A DNA stretch of 64,000 bases from Carettochelys insculpta (taxonomy: Eukaryota; Chordata; Testudines; Carettochelyidae). The DNA lies in NCBI RefSeq assembly GCF_033958435.1, contig NC_134139.1:204955501-205019500 (forward strand), given 5' to 3'. Positions 9,756-21,900 of this stretch are shown here, piece after piece. A program made the translations under genes and the position numbers. Below the pieces are notes generated by a model, which ran no database searches, was not told where the DNA came from, and worked only from the letters and a program-made list of their open reading frames with translations. Each line of letters starts with the position of its first letter. Positions within the stretch are counted from its first letter, which is position 1.

Positions 9756-9985
9756 CAGTGTTTCCCAATTTTATTCAGCCGCAGAACCCTTTTAAACACA
9801 AAACAATTTTGTGGAACCCCTAGTAATAGTCTTATATATGGTTTAATCCCTCTCAGCCCCAAATCTGCCCCTCCATCCCAAGGACTAACCTGCCTCAGCC
9901 CTACACTGGGCCCTGCGACTAACCCATCCACCCAAAGAGGGTCCCAGGCTAACCCCACTTGAACAAGCTCCGTCCAAGTTAGCAC
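9756..9985 (+). mobile_element. hAT-like element, one end only
   Basis: CAGTGTTTCCCAATTTTATT followed by GCAGAACCC is the terminal phrase of a common non-autonomous hAT group. I could not find the opposite terminus, so the right limit is arbitrary. Confidence 0.4.
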
Positions 9986-11982
9986 CTCCTGTTACCTCAG
10001 TAAACATGGCAGATGAACCTACCTTAGTCACCGCAGCTTCTCTGATGTCCCGAGTGCCCGACTTCATTGGCTGCCCTACGTCAACGTGAGAGCCAGTGGC
10101 AGCCAGTAAAAGGTGAGGATGACGCAGAAACTTCATGACCTGTCTGGCTCCCGTTCTGGATAACCATCGGCTCCCCATTCCCCACTCCCATTGCAAGCAT
10201 GCCAGCTACTTTATGAGTGAACTCCACTGTTGAAATAATGAAACTAAAATCAGTTGGTTTAACAGACAGATCTCTCCTACCACCCTGCTGGCCGTTAAAC
10301 CAATTACATTTAGTACTACTGTTTCAGCAGCAGCAGGGCACGGAGCCAGAGAAGAATCAGCTGCAGCTGGCACATGCCTCTAAGTTGCTGCACTCAGAAA
10401 ACTTTTGTAGATGTGTCTAACCTATGCGCTGAGTGTGAGAGTGGCAAATACAGTCACTTTCCAGTAGGGAAGACAGTGCTTGAAACTTGATGATCCAGGC
10501 CTGGCTTGAGATGTGTTGGTTCGACCCTATTCTACACAGTTAGAATATCATCTATCATGCTTCTGGACTGAGGACGGTCAAGAAGGAACTGAGGGGGATC
10601 AGTTCACAAGTCCTAAATGGGTGCCAAAAAAGGTCCAGCATATGGGTGACCCACCAGGACACTACTATTGAAATTCTTCTATCAAAGGCACAGGGACACA
10701 CACCAGCACCTGAATTGGAGCACTAACACAGAGGCAGAACCATGGGAAACCTGGCCACACCCATGATAAGTGGACATCTGGCTAACTGAAATCATGCTGG
10801 CTCACGTATGCTGCTGGACAAGAATGTGCCGAACTACAAAGGTTCAACCTGTACCGGTCACGAGCAAATTCAAGGTGGACAAATGTATGAGTGTGATTAT
10901 ATTGTGATGTCTTCAGCCTGTGGACTCAAGCTGTCAGTACCGGAAGACTAGCATAGCACTTTTGTTAATAGCCCCTCACTGATTGTGGTCACTAAGCGTC
11001 CCAGTACGGACGAGTGTAAAAATCAGAGGAGTTTACGTAGCGCACACATTCTGTACTGCCTCAGCGGCTATTCAATGCTCCGGGAACTTTTTCTAAGTTT
11101 TGAGGTACCTTTAATGTGCAATTGTCTGGTTGTCTTATGCAGCCTTACAGTCAGATCAGGAAAGAACAATTTTTACCCTTCCACTTTTGAGGACCTGAAG
11201 TCAAAATCTCTCTCTACACTTTCCAAATGAGAAAAGCGCTCAGCTGAAGCACCCTTCAGCTGGTTTAGACATTGTGGATGGGGCAAAAGTCAAAAGCCTT
11301 CAGTCTTCCAAGGACCTAGACACCTGGAGTCTTGATAGCAGGCTCCAACCCATCACTTGTGCCATAAGAAAAGCCCTCAGGCATGCCTCCCTTGAGCACC
11401 AGGTCTGTATTGAGACGGACCTGCAAAATTCAAAGTGCTCATGGACACATCCTTCATTGAGGCTGAACGTACAGCTTGTGTTCCTGCAACTCAGAGGCAT
11501 GACTGTCTCACAGGACAGGAAGTTCTTAAAGACTGAGAATATGCTGAGGTCAGCCATGACAACCACAGTAGGGGAAGAGCCCTTCTTCCTTAAGGGTTTG
11601 AAGACCTAGTTAAATACTTGAAAAGTCTAAGTTCTCTCTGGAGAAAAGAGCTCCTGAAGAGATTTGCTCTATGTACCATAAGTAGGACATGATTTCTGGG
11701 GGTGAGACTTTGCCCTTCATACCCAGGCAAATTGCAAGTGGACAGGAAGGGTAGATGAACAATTCTGATTTCATACTGGTTGTTAAAAAAGAAGATCTCC
11801 AACTGAAACATACTGGAGGCTCGGTACCCTAATGTGAAGTACGTATAAGGACTAGCACTTGAAGAAGCACAAAGGCTGCAGGACTTGTTCCATCAAGAGA
11901 GAACTTCAGTTTCCAGCATTAATCTAGTGCTTTATGTAAACATCAGAATTTTAATCCAAAAGGAAAAACCGCAATGTATTTC
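9986..11982. other. intronic DNA without recognisable feature
   Basis: Several open frames of 60-110 codons occur (for example 11274-11609), but they lack recognisable domains and are matched by equally long antisense frames. I see no support for a gene. Confidence 0.4.
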
Positions 11983-11987
11983 ACTCC

Positions 11988-12436
11988 TGTAGGGTGTGAG
12001 AAAACTTTATAAACGGTTGAGAGTGCAGTCCGATCCCTCTGTGAATTCTCAGGAGAATTCCAAACAAACCAGTTTGCACAAGGTAAAAAGCTGCAAAACA
12101 AGTAACCCTGTCATGGCAACAACGACAAGCAAAGCACGCTTGCCAAAACTTCAAGGCTACGCTGGCAGTAGGCCACAAAAAATAGTGATAAGAAATGCAT
12201 AGGCAATTTTAGGCAATCTTATGTTAATGAGTTGAGCTTTATCCACTAGTGTTAGGAGGCCTGTTACAGAGCCTCTCCCTGAGCAAAGCTCTGGCGCGTC
12301 GGGTCTTCCCCCACTGGTGACTGCGGCGTCTCTGGGGCTCCCGTCGTGGGTGTCACGTGCTTTCAATAAACCAATTATAGCACTCACCTTCTGGGTGCAG
12401 CCTCGTTTCTGGGGAACCCGAGCCTGGTTGGTTACA
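11988..12436 (+). repeat. 5' LTR
   Basis: It starts TG and ends CA. An AATAAA signal lies at 12365-12370, about 70 nt before the LTR end. A 114-nt block (12130-12243) is identical to the 3' LTR although the rest differs by about 11 percent. Confidence 0.9.
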
Positions 12437-12438
12437 AT

Positions 12439-12456
12439 TGGTGCAGAGAGCAGGAC
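12439..12456 (+). promoter_or_regulatory. candidate primer-binding site of the ERV
   Basis: TGGTGCAGAGAGCAGGAC starts two bases after the 5' LTR, where the tRNA primer site should be, and opens with the obligatory TGG. I could not match the rest to a specific tRNA. Confidence 0.5.
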
Positions 12457-12468
12457 TCTCCAGGTACT

Positions 12469-14049
12469 ATGCCTTTTTGGTCGAAAGCGGGGGAGGCAGG
12501 GAAGCCAGCGCTGATCCTGCAGCGCATACCAGGATGGCCCTCGACAGAGCGATGGGGGCCGGTAGCGCAGATGGTGGCCTGTTGGGCAGCCCCGGCAGAC
12601 TGGCCGGAGTTGCAGGAGGAAACAGGCGTGACGCCGGTACAGGTAGAAGAGGCGTTGTGTCAGCTGCGGCTGAGCCGCCTGCCAGGGACTGAAAAAAGGG
12701 TGGTGGGAGAGGTAGCATGGCTTTTCCTAACTGCCCTCCGGGCCCTGGGTGATGAGCTTCTCCACCTGCAGAAGGCACTGGCGGGGAAGGAGCAGGAATG
12801 TCGCGATTTGGTGGATGCGCGGGCAATAGCGCAGGAGGTGGTTACCTCGCAGTCTGAAAGGAAGCAAGAATTAACCCATCGTTGTGAGGTATTGGCGGCG
12901 AGAGTTGCGAATCGGCGGCACGTGAAACTAGGGAAAGAACCGGTGTCAATGGCCCAGGTGCGTGCAGTCCTTGTGCTAGCCACTTGGGACCCTGAGACCT
13001 GGGATGGTAACATTTGGAGCTCTTCCTCATCTGAGAAGGAGGAGGAGGTGAACGGGGAGGCTGTGCAGACTGACCTGAGACAGGTGCGCCCCATTCGGAA
13101 GCTGAGGGCAGAAAGAGGTCGCTGCAATGAGGTCTGGCGAACGTTTAAGACAAGTGAGTTGCAGGAGATGGTGAAGAGTTTTAAGCAGGAGCCAGGGCAA
13201 GGCCTGTTGGCCTGGCTAGTGCGTGTATGGGACAACACAGGCAACACTGTGTTGCTGCTGCTTGCGGAACTCCACCAGATGGGCATGTTGTCCCAGGATG
13301 CACAGGTCAAACAGGCACTGCAAACTATGCAAGGTCTAACTGATGCACAGGGAAATGCCATGGAAGCGCCATCCCTGTACCGCTGGTTGACTGCGGCGGT
13401 GGACGAGGTCTACCCCTCGCCGGGGGAACTGGAAGCACCGGTGAGGCCCTGGCATACGATCCCATAAGGGGTGTGCGCGCTGCGGCAGCTGGCCATGGCG
13501 TGGGTTGTGGCTTTCATCAACATGGGACCGAACGATATAGGGGTCCATAAATCCATCAAGGCCACTCTGTTACACCTTGCCCCCCTCGAGCTGAAAGCCT
13601 CCCTTATGGCCATGGTCATGGCAGTGGGCGGGAATGTAGGTGACTTGGTTGGAACGTTGATGCAGTTAGAGGCTGTCATAGGCGCAAAAGCGGTCCGTGC
13701 CACAAAAGGAAAAGGTGGTCGGGTGGGAGCCCCTGGACAGGAGAAAGGGCACGCTCGGGTGACCTGGAGAACCATGTGGACAGACTTGCTGAAGGCAGGA
13801 GTTCCCCATGAGGAGATCAATGGTTTGCCAAAACCAAACTTGTACAAGCGTTGGTTACAACTGCCACTTACTCAGCGGAGTGAGGATGTGGGTGCCTCCA
13901 AGAGGGTGGGCGAGACTCAGGCACTACAAAAAGGTACAGGAGCTGGGAGGAGGACCGAGCCCAGCGCCCCGGTCCACTGGACCCTTCCCCCAGGAAGTGA
14001 CGGGGAGGCGGGTCCCCTGCGGTACGGGCTGTGGCGGTGCAACAGGTAG
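12469..14049 (+). pseudogene. ERV gag-like gene, one in-frame stop
   Basis: From ATG 12469, 332 codons are open to a TAA at 13465-13467. The same frame then continues from 13468 to 14049, so a single stop divides one long gag-like frame. The first part has a helical segment (LRALGDELLHLQKALAGKEQ) and an acidic serine patch (SSSSSEKEEE). The part after the stop reads like a capsid region with an alternating hydrophobic pattern (PLELKASLMAMVMAVG). I see no CCHC zinc knuckle. Identity as gag rests on position between LTR and protease. Capsid would package the genome, but this copy cannot make the full protein. Confidence 0.7.
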
Positions 14050-14561
14050 CAGGGGATCAGCGCCCATTCGTCCCGTTAACCATCAAGTGGCCCCAGGGAT
14101 GGGTGCAGCATGTGCTAGCTCTGTTAGACACTGGAGCCAAGGTGACCATTCTGCATTCTACCCAGAGTGCGGGTCACATGGTGGTCGTGCAGGGCCTCGG
14201 AGGAGCGGAGACCACCGCTTATTCGGTGGAGGTCACCCTAACGCTGGGGAAAGCCCCTCCCTTTCGGGCGACTGTGCGGGCTGCACCCTTAGGTGAATAC
14301 ATCATTGGCATGGATATCTTGCGTGGCCGGTGTGTGAATACACAGTATGGGCTGTTTGCCTTTGGGCAGCCCCGCTACATTGGGCCAATCAGAACTGTGG
14401 AGCCCCTACTGCGGGAACATCCCAAATGGAACCCCGTGTGCCTGCTGGTTCCCCAGACCCCGGTGTCAGTCAAGCAGTACCGCATTCCTGGTACTATTGT
14501 AGATAGATCAGTAACACTATTGCTGCATTGCTACAGGCGAAAATTATTCGTCCCACGCTGA
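14031..14561 (+). pseudogene. ERV aspartic protease
   Basis: LLDTGAKVTILHS near 14120-14160 is the retropepsin active-site loop with its D-T-G triad. A second-half phrase GEYIIGMDILRGR is the flap/helix region that precedes reverse transcriptase in many retroviruses. The frame overlaps the end of the gag-like frame, which suggests an original frameshift-type gag-pro junction. Near 14515 it changes frame relative to RT, so at least one indel separates the two. Confidence 0.8.
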
Positions 14562-15620
14562 GCGCCTTCAACAGCCCCATCTGGCCAGTGAAGAAGCCTG
14601 ATGAATCGTGGCGCATGACAGTGAACTATCAAGAACTCAATAAGGTAACCCCAGAGCTAACGGCTGTAGTTCCGGACATGGTTACCATCCTGGAGCGTAT
14701 CACCGTGGCGGCCTTGACGTAGCATGCCGTCATAAGCCTGGCCAATGCGTTTTTCTCTATTAACATTCATCCTGAGAGTCAAGAGCAGTTTGCCTTCACT
14801 TGGCTAACAAAGCAGTACACGTTTACCGTGTTGCCACAGGGCTTTAAGCACTCCCCAACGATCTGCCATCAGCTAGTGCAGGCCGATCTGGAGTGTCTGG
14901 ACCTCCCTGACCAGATGGCCTGCTACCACTACATCAACAACGTTATGATCTTGGCATCAGATAAACCAACTGTTCAAGCTGCCCTAAACACCGTTGCAAC
15001 AGGTTTGCAGGAACAGGAGTGGGCTATTAACCCCAAGAAAGTGCAGGGGCCAGCCACCAGTGTGGTCTACTTGGGTGTACTGTGGATGGGTACAAACAAA
15101 TGCATTCCGCCAAAAGTGCGGCATACCATCCAGGCGTTCCCCGCACCCTCGTCTAAACAGCAGTTGCAAACCTTTCTGGGCCTTCTCAGTTTCTGGCACA
15201 CTTTTATTCCACACCTTGCTTTTCTTATGCGTCCTTTACAGGAGCTTGTGCGCAAGGCCACCCAGTGGAACTGGACAGAGAAGCACCAACGAGCCTTTAA
15301 TCTCTGCAAAGAGGAGGTGGTGGCACACGCCCGCCTCACTGCACCACTGCAGGGCCAACCATTTAAACTGGAGGTAACAAGCGTTGGCGACATGGCATCT
15401 TGGGGTTTGTGGCAGCACGTAGGAACCCAGCAAAAAAACCTATTGGCTTCTGGTCATGAAGCCTCCACGGAGCCAAAAGCAGGTACACCCCCCTGGAAAA
15501 GCAGATCCTAGCAATGGCGTGGGCTTTGCAAAACACTAAGCGGGTCACAGGCGTCACCCCTGTTGTTACTGTAGGAACCCCTATCCCCTTTATGGGGTGG
15601 GTCACGGGGACCTCTGAGCT
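14515..15620 (+). pseudogene. ERV reverse transcriptase and start of RNase H, catalytic residues lost
   Basis: Finger and palm motifs are clear: IIRPTLSAFNSPIWPVKKP, WRMTVNYQELN, LPQGFKHSPTICHQ and later the connection domain. A TAG at 14720-14722 cuts the frame. In motif A the usual aspartate before LANAFF is a serine. In motif C the YxDD site reads YINN, so all three metal-binding acids are gone. A further frameshift near 15480 separates the RT frame from YTPLEKQILAMAWALQNTKR, the beginning of RNase H. The enzyme would copy viral RNA into DNA; this copy cannot. Integrase is absent. Confidence 0.85.
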
Positions 15621-15950
15621 GCTGTAGCAACAGCCTCAGAGTGGGGCCCACGTATCAGTAACAGCTCCAACATATTGGTAACGTTGGCACAAACTGCCAT
15701 CAACGCATCTGCCTTTTGTCTGCCCCACAGTATGGCCGTGGGACAGCTCATGGACACCTGTTTCATAGGTGTCAGTGCTACTCCTGCTCTCTTGCAAAAC
15801 TATACCCTTTTGCAAAACTTTGCTTCTACTGCTCTCATATGCTGTTGTCAAGTCTGTTCCACAGGTGCACGCTGTGTTGCCAGACGAGCATCAACAACCT
15901 CACTTAATTCCTACTAGCCTCGGAATTCATAAAGGGGTCGCGGAGAGGAG
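15621..15950 (+). other. ERV internal remnant before the 3' LTR
   Basis: This 330-bp stretch joins the broken RNase H region to the 3' LTR. It has short cysteine- and leucine-rich open frames that could be an env end, but nothing diagnostic. The purine tract GGAGAGGAG at 15942-15950 abuts the LTR and is the likely polypurine primer. Confidence 0.5.
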
Positions 15951-16399
15951 TGTAGGGTGCGAGAAAACTTTGTAATGGTCGAGACTGCAGTCTGACCCCT
16001 CTGTGAATCCTCAGGAGAATTCCAAACAAATCAGTTTGTGCAAAGTAAAAAACTGCAAAATAACTAACCCCGTAATGGCAACAACTGCAAACAAAGCACG
16101 CTTGCCAAAACTTCAAGGCTACGCTGGCAGTAGGCCACAAAAAATAGTGATAAGAAATGCATAGGCAATTTTAGGCAATCTTATGTTAATGAGTTGAGCT
16201 TTATCAGCTAGCGTTAGGAGGCCTGTTACAGAGCCTCTCCCCGAGAAAAGCTCTGGCACGTCGGGTCTTCCCCCACTGGTAACTGCGGCGTCTCTGGGGA
16301 TCCCGTCGTGGGTGTCACGCGCTTTCAATAAACCAAATATAGCACTGGCCTTCTGGGTGCAGCCGCATTTCTGGGGGAACCCCAGCCTGGTTGGTTACA
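15951..16399 (+). repeat. 3' LTR
   Basis: It is the same length as the 5' LTR. An AATAAA lies at 16327-16332. It is followed by the ACTCC target duplication. Confidence 0.9.
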
Positions 16400-16404
16400 A
16401 CTCC

Positions 16405-16985
16405 CAAACAAACCATCTGAAAATTAACAGTCATGAAAGACCAGCACAACTGATGTGATAGCTTGGATGTTGAGGTCCTAAAGAATGTAAAATATTCTGA
16501 TTATTTTTTCCCCCCAAACAGAAACGCTCAGAAAGTGAAGTAAAATGAGTGCCTGCAGAGTCATTCTGCCTCCTCATCCCCGACTTCATTTTTTCCCCTT
16601 GAACTTCAATTTGCACATTAGCGATTTAATGACTGAATATTCCCAGAGGAAAAGTTGAGCAGTGCAATTCCAACACAAGCTTCCATTTATTGTTCCAAAG
16701 GACTAATGGAAAATATTGCTCCTCCAAATAAAACACAGCATTTAAAAAAAAAAAAAAAAATCACAGTTGTATCCAGTGTTGAAACAGAGAAATCTGGATG
16801 ATAAACAAAAACAAAACAAAAATCACACACTAACCACACTCAAGAGAGAGGGGATCAGAAAGATAAGTGTTTAAAACTATAACATATAAAGTTGACTTGA
16901 AAGGCTGTCAAAGAAATCCCCGCCCCGGCTTTTTTTTTTTAAAAATGGAGTGCATTAGAAATTTAGTGCATCGCCTCACTCTTAG
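16405..16985. other. intronic DNA without recognisable feature
   Basis: Contains an A run at 16744-16760 and AT-rich unique sequence. No exon or element end recognised. Confidence 0.35.
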
Positions 16986-16989
16986 TAGC

Positions 16990-17165
16990 GTTCATTCACG
17001 GATCCCAACACACTTTACAAAAGAAGCCAGATATCTTCATTTTACTGAAGGGAAAAATTAATGCAAAGGAAAGTCATGTGTCTTGCCTAAGGTCACCAGG
17101 CAAGACAATGGCAATCAGCAACAGAACTGAATCCCAGTCCATCAACTTGTCTGCAATGACGTACA
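16990..17165 (+). repeat. MIR/CORE-SINE fragment
   Basis: The phrases CTTCATTTTACTGAAGGG, TGTCTTGCCTAAGGTCACC and ACTGAATCCCAGTCC occur in the order of the mammalian and sauropsid MIR core. It is heavily diverged. Confidence 0.6.
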
Positions 17166-17184
17166 AAGAATGACCAAAAAAAAA

Positions 17185-18532
17185 GTTACTTACCACTGTA
17201 ACTGTTGGTCTTTGAGATGTGTTGCTTGTGTCCACTCCATGTAGGTGTGCACACCCATCGTGCATGCTTCATCGGAAATTTTTCCTCTAGCGGTAACCAT
17301 TGAGCTGGCAGGGCACCACCTAGAGGGGTGCTGCCATATCAGCTCAGATATACCCCTGCCAGCTCCATGCCTCTCCTGTTCCTTCTTACCGGACTACTCC
17401 AATAAAAGGGAAGGCAGGCAAGATTGGGAATGGACACGAGCAACACATCTCAAAGACCAACAGTTACAATGGTAAGTAACCATTCTCTCAAGTTCTTGGT
17501 CATGTCCATTCCACATAGACGTTTCAGGAGGTGGGATCAGAGTTCTGCCCTTTGACTAAGCAGAGGACCGCCCTACCCAAAGCAGCATCTTCCGTAGCCT
17601 GATGGGTTAGTGCATAATGGTTGATAAAAGTATGGACAGAGGACCAGGTGGCAGTCATGTCCAAAATGGGCCACTAAAGCCATGGAGGAAGCTTGTGCCC
17701 TCGTAAAGTGGGCTGTGAGTCGGGGACTGGGAGTTGAAGGGTCCAGAAGACTCCCTACTGGGCCGGGCACCTCACCCAGGCTTACACCTTCCACCAGCCA
17801 ACTGGGTCCAGGCTTGGAACCTAAGGGTATTACATGCCCCACCTGAGGGTGCACAGAGGGCCCGCAGTAGTGGGATGACCTGCCCCTATTAGATCTCCTC
17901 CTCTTTTGCAGCATCAGCGATTAAGAGAAGTGCCGGGATCTGCACAGTGCCGGGGGGGTGCAAGTAAGGCCGGACAACTCCTGTGTTGAGGTCAGTGCAC
18001 TCTGCATTGATGGTGCCGGGTTTGATGCTGGTGCAGGGAGCAGGGCAGACTCCCTGAGGAGGATCTTAAGTTGCAACCATCATTCATGGTTGGTCCATGG
18101 CTTAAAAAATTTGCAGATTTTGCAGGCTTCAGACAGATGAGCCTCACCTAGGCACTTAAGACAAGTCGCGTGAGGAGCACTACAGGGCATCAGCCTCCAG
18201 CAACTTCTGTAGGGTTTGAAGCCCTGCCCACCACACACACAGCACAAGGGCCTCTGGGCCCTTAACTACAACTATTAACACTTAACACATATTAACAACT
18301 AAAGAACTGAGATAAGAACCATGTACACAACTGCTAGAGAACACTTGCTGAGAGCAAGAGCATGTTCCAATGACCATCACGGCAATAAGAAGGAACTGGA
18401 GAGGCCTGGAGCCAGCAGGGGTATATAGGAGCTGATATGCCAGCACCACTCTAGGCGGAGCCCTGCTGGTGCTGCTAAATGATAAACTTCCAACTATGTG
18501 TCCATGGACACGAGCAAGAACTTGAAGAAAGA
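17185..18532. mobile_element. non-autonomous DNA element with nested inverted repeats
   Basis: Two inverted pairs are seen. Arms at 17185-17238 and 17427-17480 share GTTACTTACC...GTTGGTCTTTGAGATGTGTTGC. A second pair, CTCAAGTTCTTGGTCATGTCC at 17487 and its complement at 18501-18527, spans the rest. The interior matches around CCAGCAGGGGTATA are also inverted relative to 17345-17400. It looks like two related deletion derivatives side by side. I do not know the superfamily. Confidence 0.55.
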
Positions 18533-18713
18533 AAATTCCACAAACAGCCCCATCAACAAAGGTGTGAGCTATCAGTACACGTATCTGAGGTATTAATGAA
18601 CAAATTCACAATTTTTATATTGGTTTAGTCCCTATACACCTAGTGCATGTTATTTTCATCATACAGTAAACCAGCTGGGCTGACCTCAATCTGAAAACCA
18701 CATATATTTTCTA

Positions 18714-18948
18714 GAGGTTGCACCTCCCTGATCCGGCATGGTCATGACCTGACCAGTCCTGATTCAGGAAATGTACCAGAGCAGGGGAGGTACCCCACAC
18801 AGGCCTGGAGGTACCCCACAAACAGCTGCCAGGGGGATACCAGCCAATGTGGCCACTGAGGGGATTGCCAGCTCCAGTTTACCCTCATGCCTGGGCTCTC
18901 TGGGATGTTGACAGACCAGAGAGTGCCGGTTTTAGGAGCTGCAACCAG
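18714..18948. mobile_element. MITE with GAGGTTGCACCTCC terminus
   Basis: The left end, AGGTTGCACCTCCCTGATCC then GGCA, pairs with TGCCGGTTTTAGGAGCTGCA on the right, and TA lies on both sides. This fits a Tc1/mariner-type (Tigger-like) TA duplication. Confidence 0.55.
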
Positions 18949-21900
18949 TAGTACCTTTCAATGAAATAAGTTTGGCCCAAAAATAACCTGCCATCTTACT
19001 CAGCTTTTTGCTTAGGGCTTTTAAGCCTCACAACAACTCTGATTTTACAAAGCTCCTAATGGACTCAATTTCAACAACTTGGTAATACCAAGAGAAAGGC
19101 AACCCCATTTAAGATTAATTACAATAATCTGTTTAAAGTGCAGTTTAAACACATTGAAGAGTAAAGTCTATTTGCTTAGGTGTGCTCAATATCTTAGATC
19201 ACTACAGAAGTGAGGTAGAGATTTTAATTGAACTGATATGCAGTAACACCTTGATTAGGCAATAACTGCATTGACAAGTGCACTAGTCATCTTGACTGAC
19301 AATGCCGAGTAATTAGCAATGCTATTGTACCACCTGCATTTTCAGTGAGGTTGCAGTCTCAGGCCAGGATGACTTTGATTTCAATGGGACTTAAATTTGG
19401 GGTTCGTCAAGAGAAAGGATAAAAAGACACCAGGGACTCCCTATACAATCCCTTGCATTTTTTAGACTGAGTAAATGGATGTTAAATATTTCTCCCTAAG
19501 TCACAAACCCAAATCAGAGGCACAGCCATTATTAGAATTTAGGTGGCCCAACTTCAGGCCCTTTGTTCAGCTATTTCTGCCCACTTGTGAAATATTCCTT
19601 CCACTACCATCAGCAACCAGAGTAATTTTGTCAAAAATTTGGTTGCAACGTGTCCCTTTGGGTTGGTTCCTGCTTCCAGTGGCAGAAATCCAATTAACTG
19701 CAATGGGAGCATGATCGGGCCTATGCAGTATCTGAGGGTAAAGGAAACAACAGGAGACAGAGACTAGATTTAGTAGTAATTGAGGGGTCGAAACTGTATT
19801 TTTAATGCTGATAAGAGTGAGAAGTTAGAGTGAATGAACACAGTGCAATCCATCACAGCTCCCCATATCATTCCAATAGTACTGTATTAACAATCATGAC
19901 AGCCTATACAGTGACTTTGGAATGTACAGAAACGTAGACTGTAAGAAAGCTACCAAAAACACAACCATTTGTGTGGCCTGTATATGTAACACTTGGATGA
20001 TAGTGTAATGGGCAGTAGTAAGAGATCACCTAAAACAGAAAGCAAAAACAAATCCAGATCACCTAAAAGTCATCAAATTATATCTCTTGCCACTGACATT
20101 TAACAGTATACTGCATTATTTGTGCCGATATCCAAATACTGGATGAATGAAGTCTCAATTCTCTCATTTTAAGGCCAGAGGGGACCCACCATTTATCCTG
20201 ATCTCCTGTATAACACAGGTTCTAAAACTAATTTTGTTACCTCTGTGCTCAATCCAATAACGTGTGTTTTGTTTTTTTTAATTAAAGCACACCTCTTCCA
20301 GAAAGGCATCCAGTCTTGAGTTCAATGCATAACAAGTAGAAAATCCACCACTCCCCTTGGAAGCTTGCTTCAATGGCTTCCATCTTTAATATTCCAAATT
20401 TGTGATTAAATTCCAATCTGAAATTGAATGATTTTAAAATCACAGCCATTCGTTTTTCTTATATCCTTTTTTCTCCTCACCATTCAACACTTTTGGCTGG
20501 TTGCATTTTTTATAGTGTCACAGGTCCATTTGGTACTTTGTGGTGTGCAGAATGCTTTACAACCAGTCGGATGATCCATAAAATAATAGAACTCCTTGCC
20601 TTAAGGACTCAGAATTTAAATCTATATATGGGCACAATACAGCTCAAGTCTACTCATCTAAAGATGTATAAATGTACTAGTCACCATGGTATCTAGACAC
20701 AAAACAAAAAGCCTTTTGTCTGTAAATAGAGGAAGATGCTAAATGGTAAACGAGCTCACTATGCTAACATAAAATCAACTAGATGAATTAAGAAACAAGC
20801 CAGCCAAAGAAATTATAAAATATATTTTGTTTTGTTAAAGCTGAATGTGCCCGTTAGCAACAGAATTTTTGGTCAAACATAGTTTATGACTGTAAAAGTC
20901 AATTCACAGAAAGAAACAGCAAAGAATGATTATATGTTTTCAGCTTGGACAATGATCCTGCTTTCAAAGAGCTCTTTTCAATATTGGAATGAGAACTGTT
21001 GCAGAGAAATTTCATTTTCAAGATCAGAGTAAAAGAAAGTCAGAATTCATTTGGCATGGGATAAAAAAAAAAAAAAACATACATTTTTTTTTAAAAGGGA
21101 TGACACCAGTCCAACATTAAGTTATTACCACACCATTTGGCTGTACAATCATGTATCATGTTAGAAAAAAGTGCATGTTCAAAGCCTGTTATTTTGAAAA
21201 TGGAAAATGTAATGTTCAGTAAGTAAAAATATATGAACCCCTCCAGGGAATCCCAAATTATGCCAACATTCATGCAGTATTAGAACCTCTTCATGGAACT
21301 GATGAGTTCCAAGGTAATGGTACGTAAGAACATACCATCATCACTCAGCAAATGGGACAACGTGGGAAAGAAGAAGATAATCTTGCCCTTCTTACCTCCT
21401 TCATACCTTCCTATTTAATTTTCCCTCTTCCATGACCTATAATTACAGATAAGCAACACTCAATTGGCATACTATGCAATAACCTGCATGCCTGCTGATA
21501 CCAATTTAGCTTTCTGTTCCATCATAGCAAGCTGCAATTGAGAAAGAAATTTTCCATGGCAATAAGCAATTTTGGTCAATCTCGCACAACTCAAGACTTG
21601 TTTTTCACCTGCACAGGGCATTCGGCATCAGTGCATGAGTCCACATCCATTGTACTAACCCTTTTCAAAAAAAGAACACAGAACTTATCTTCCAAGGCAG
21701 TGACTAGTCATATACATGCCTTATTTACAAGTCTGATTCGCTACATGGTTACAAGGAATCTCTCTCTCTCCTTGGTCAAAATAAAATATTATTTAATAAT
21801 ATTCATGATAAAGTGGCAGTAACAGTAAGTGCACAAAACCACAACCAATTATGAACTTTTCATGCCCTTCCCATGCCCATCCAAGCGAAAGAATGAGATG

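Larger units (their letters stand above)
11988..16399 (+). mobile_element. endogenous retrovirus, two LTRs, internally deleted
   Basis: Two 449-bp LTRs (11988-12436 and 15951-16399), each starting TGTAGGG and ending TTACA, flank 3.5 kb. ACTCC at 11983-11987 and 16400-16404 is a perfect 5-bp target duplication. Inside are a gag-like frame, an aspartic protease, reverse transcriptase and the start of RNase H, all broken. Integrase and env cannot be found, and the distance to the 3' LTR leaves no room for them. My hand alignment of the LTRs shows roughly 35-40 differences, near 8 percent. The retroviral class is not certain; a 5-bp duplication is compatible with ERV-L or spuma-like lineages. Confidence 0.9.

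Noticed and set aside
12660..13361. 233-codon minus-strand frame within the ERV
   Set aside because: It is antisense to the gag-like frame, serine/arginine-rich without motif, and arises from codon bias of the sense frame.
17242..17475. Candidate CRISPR-like or phage-like direct repeats
   Set aside because: The repeats are inverted, not spaced direct repeats, and the sequence is plainly vertebrate.
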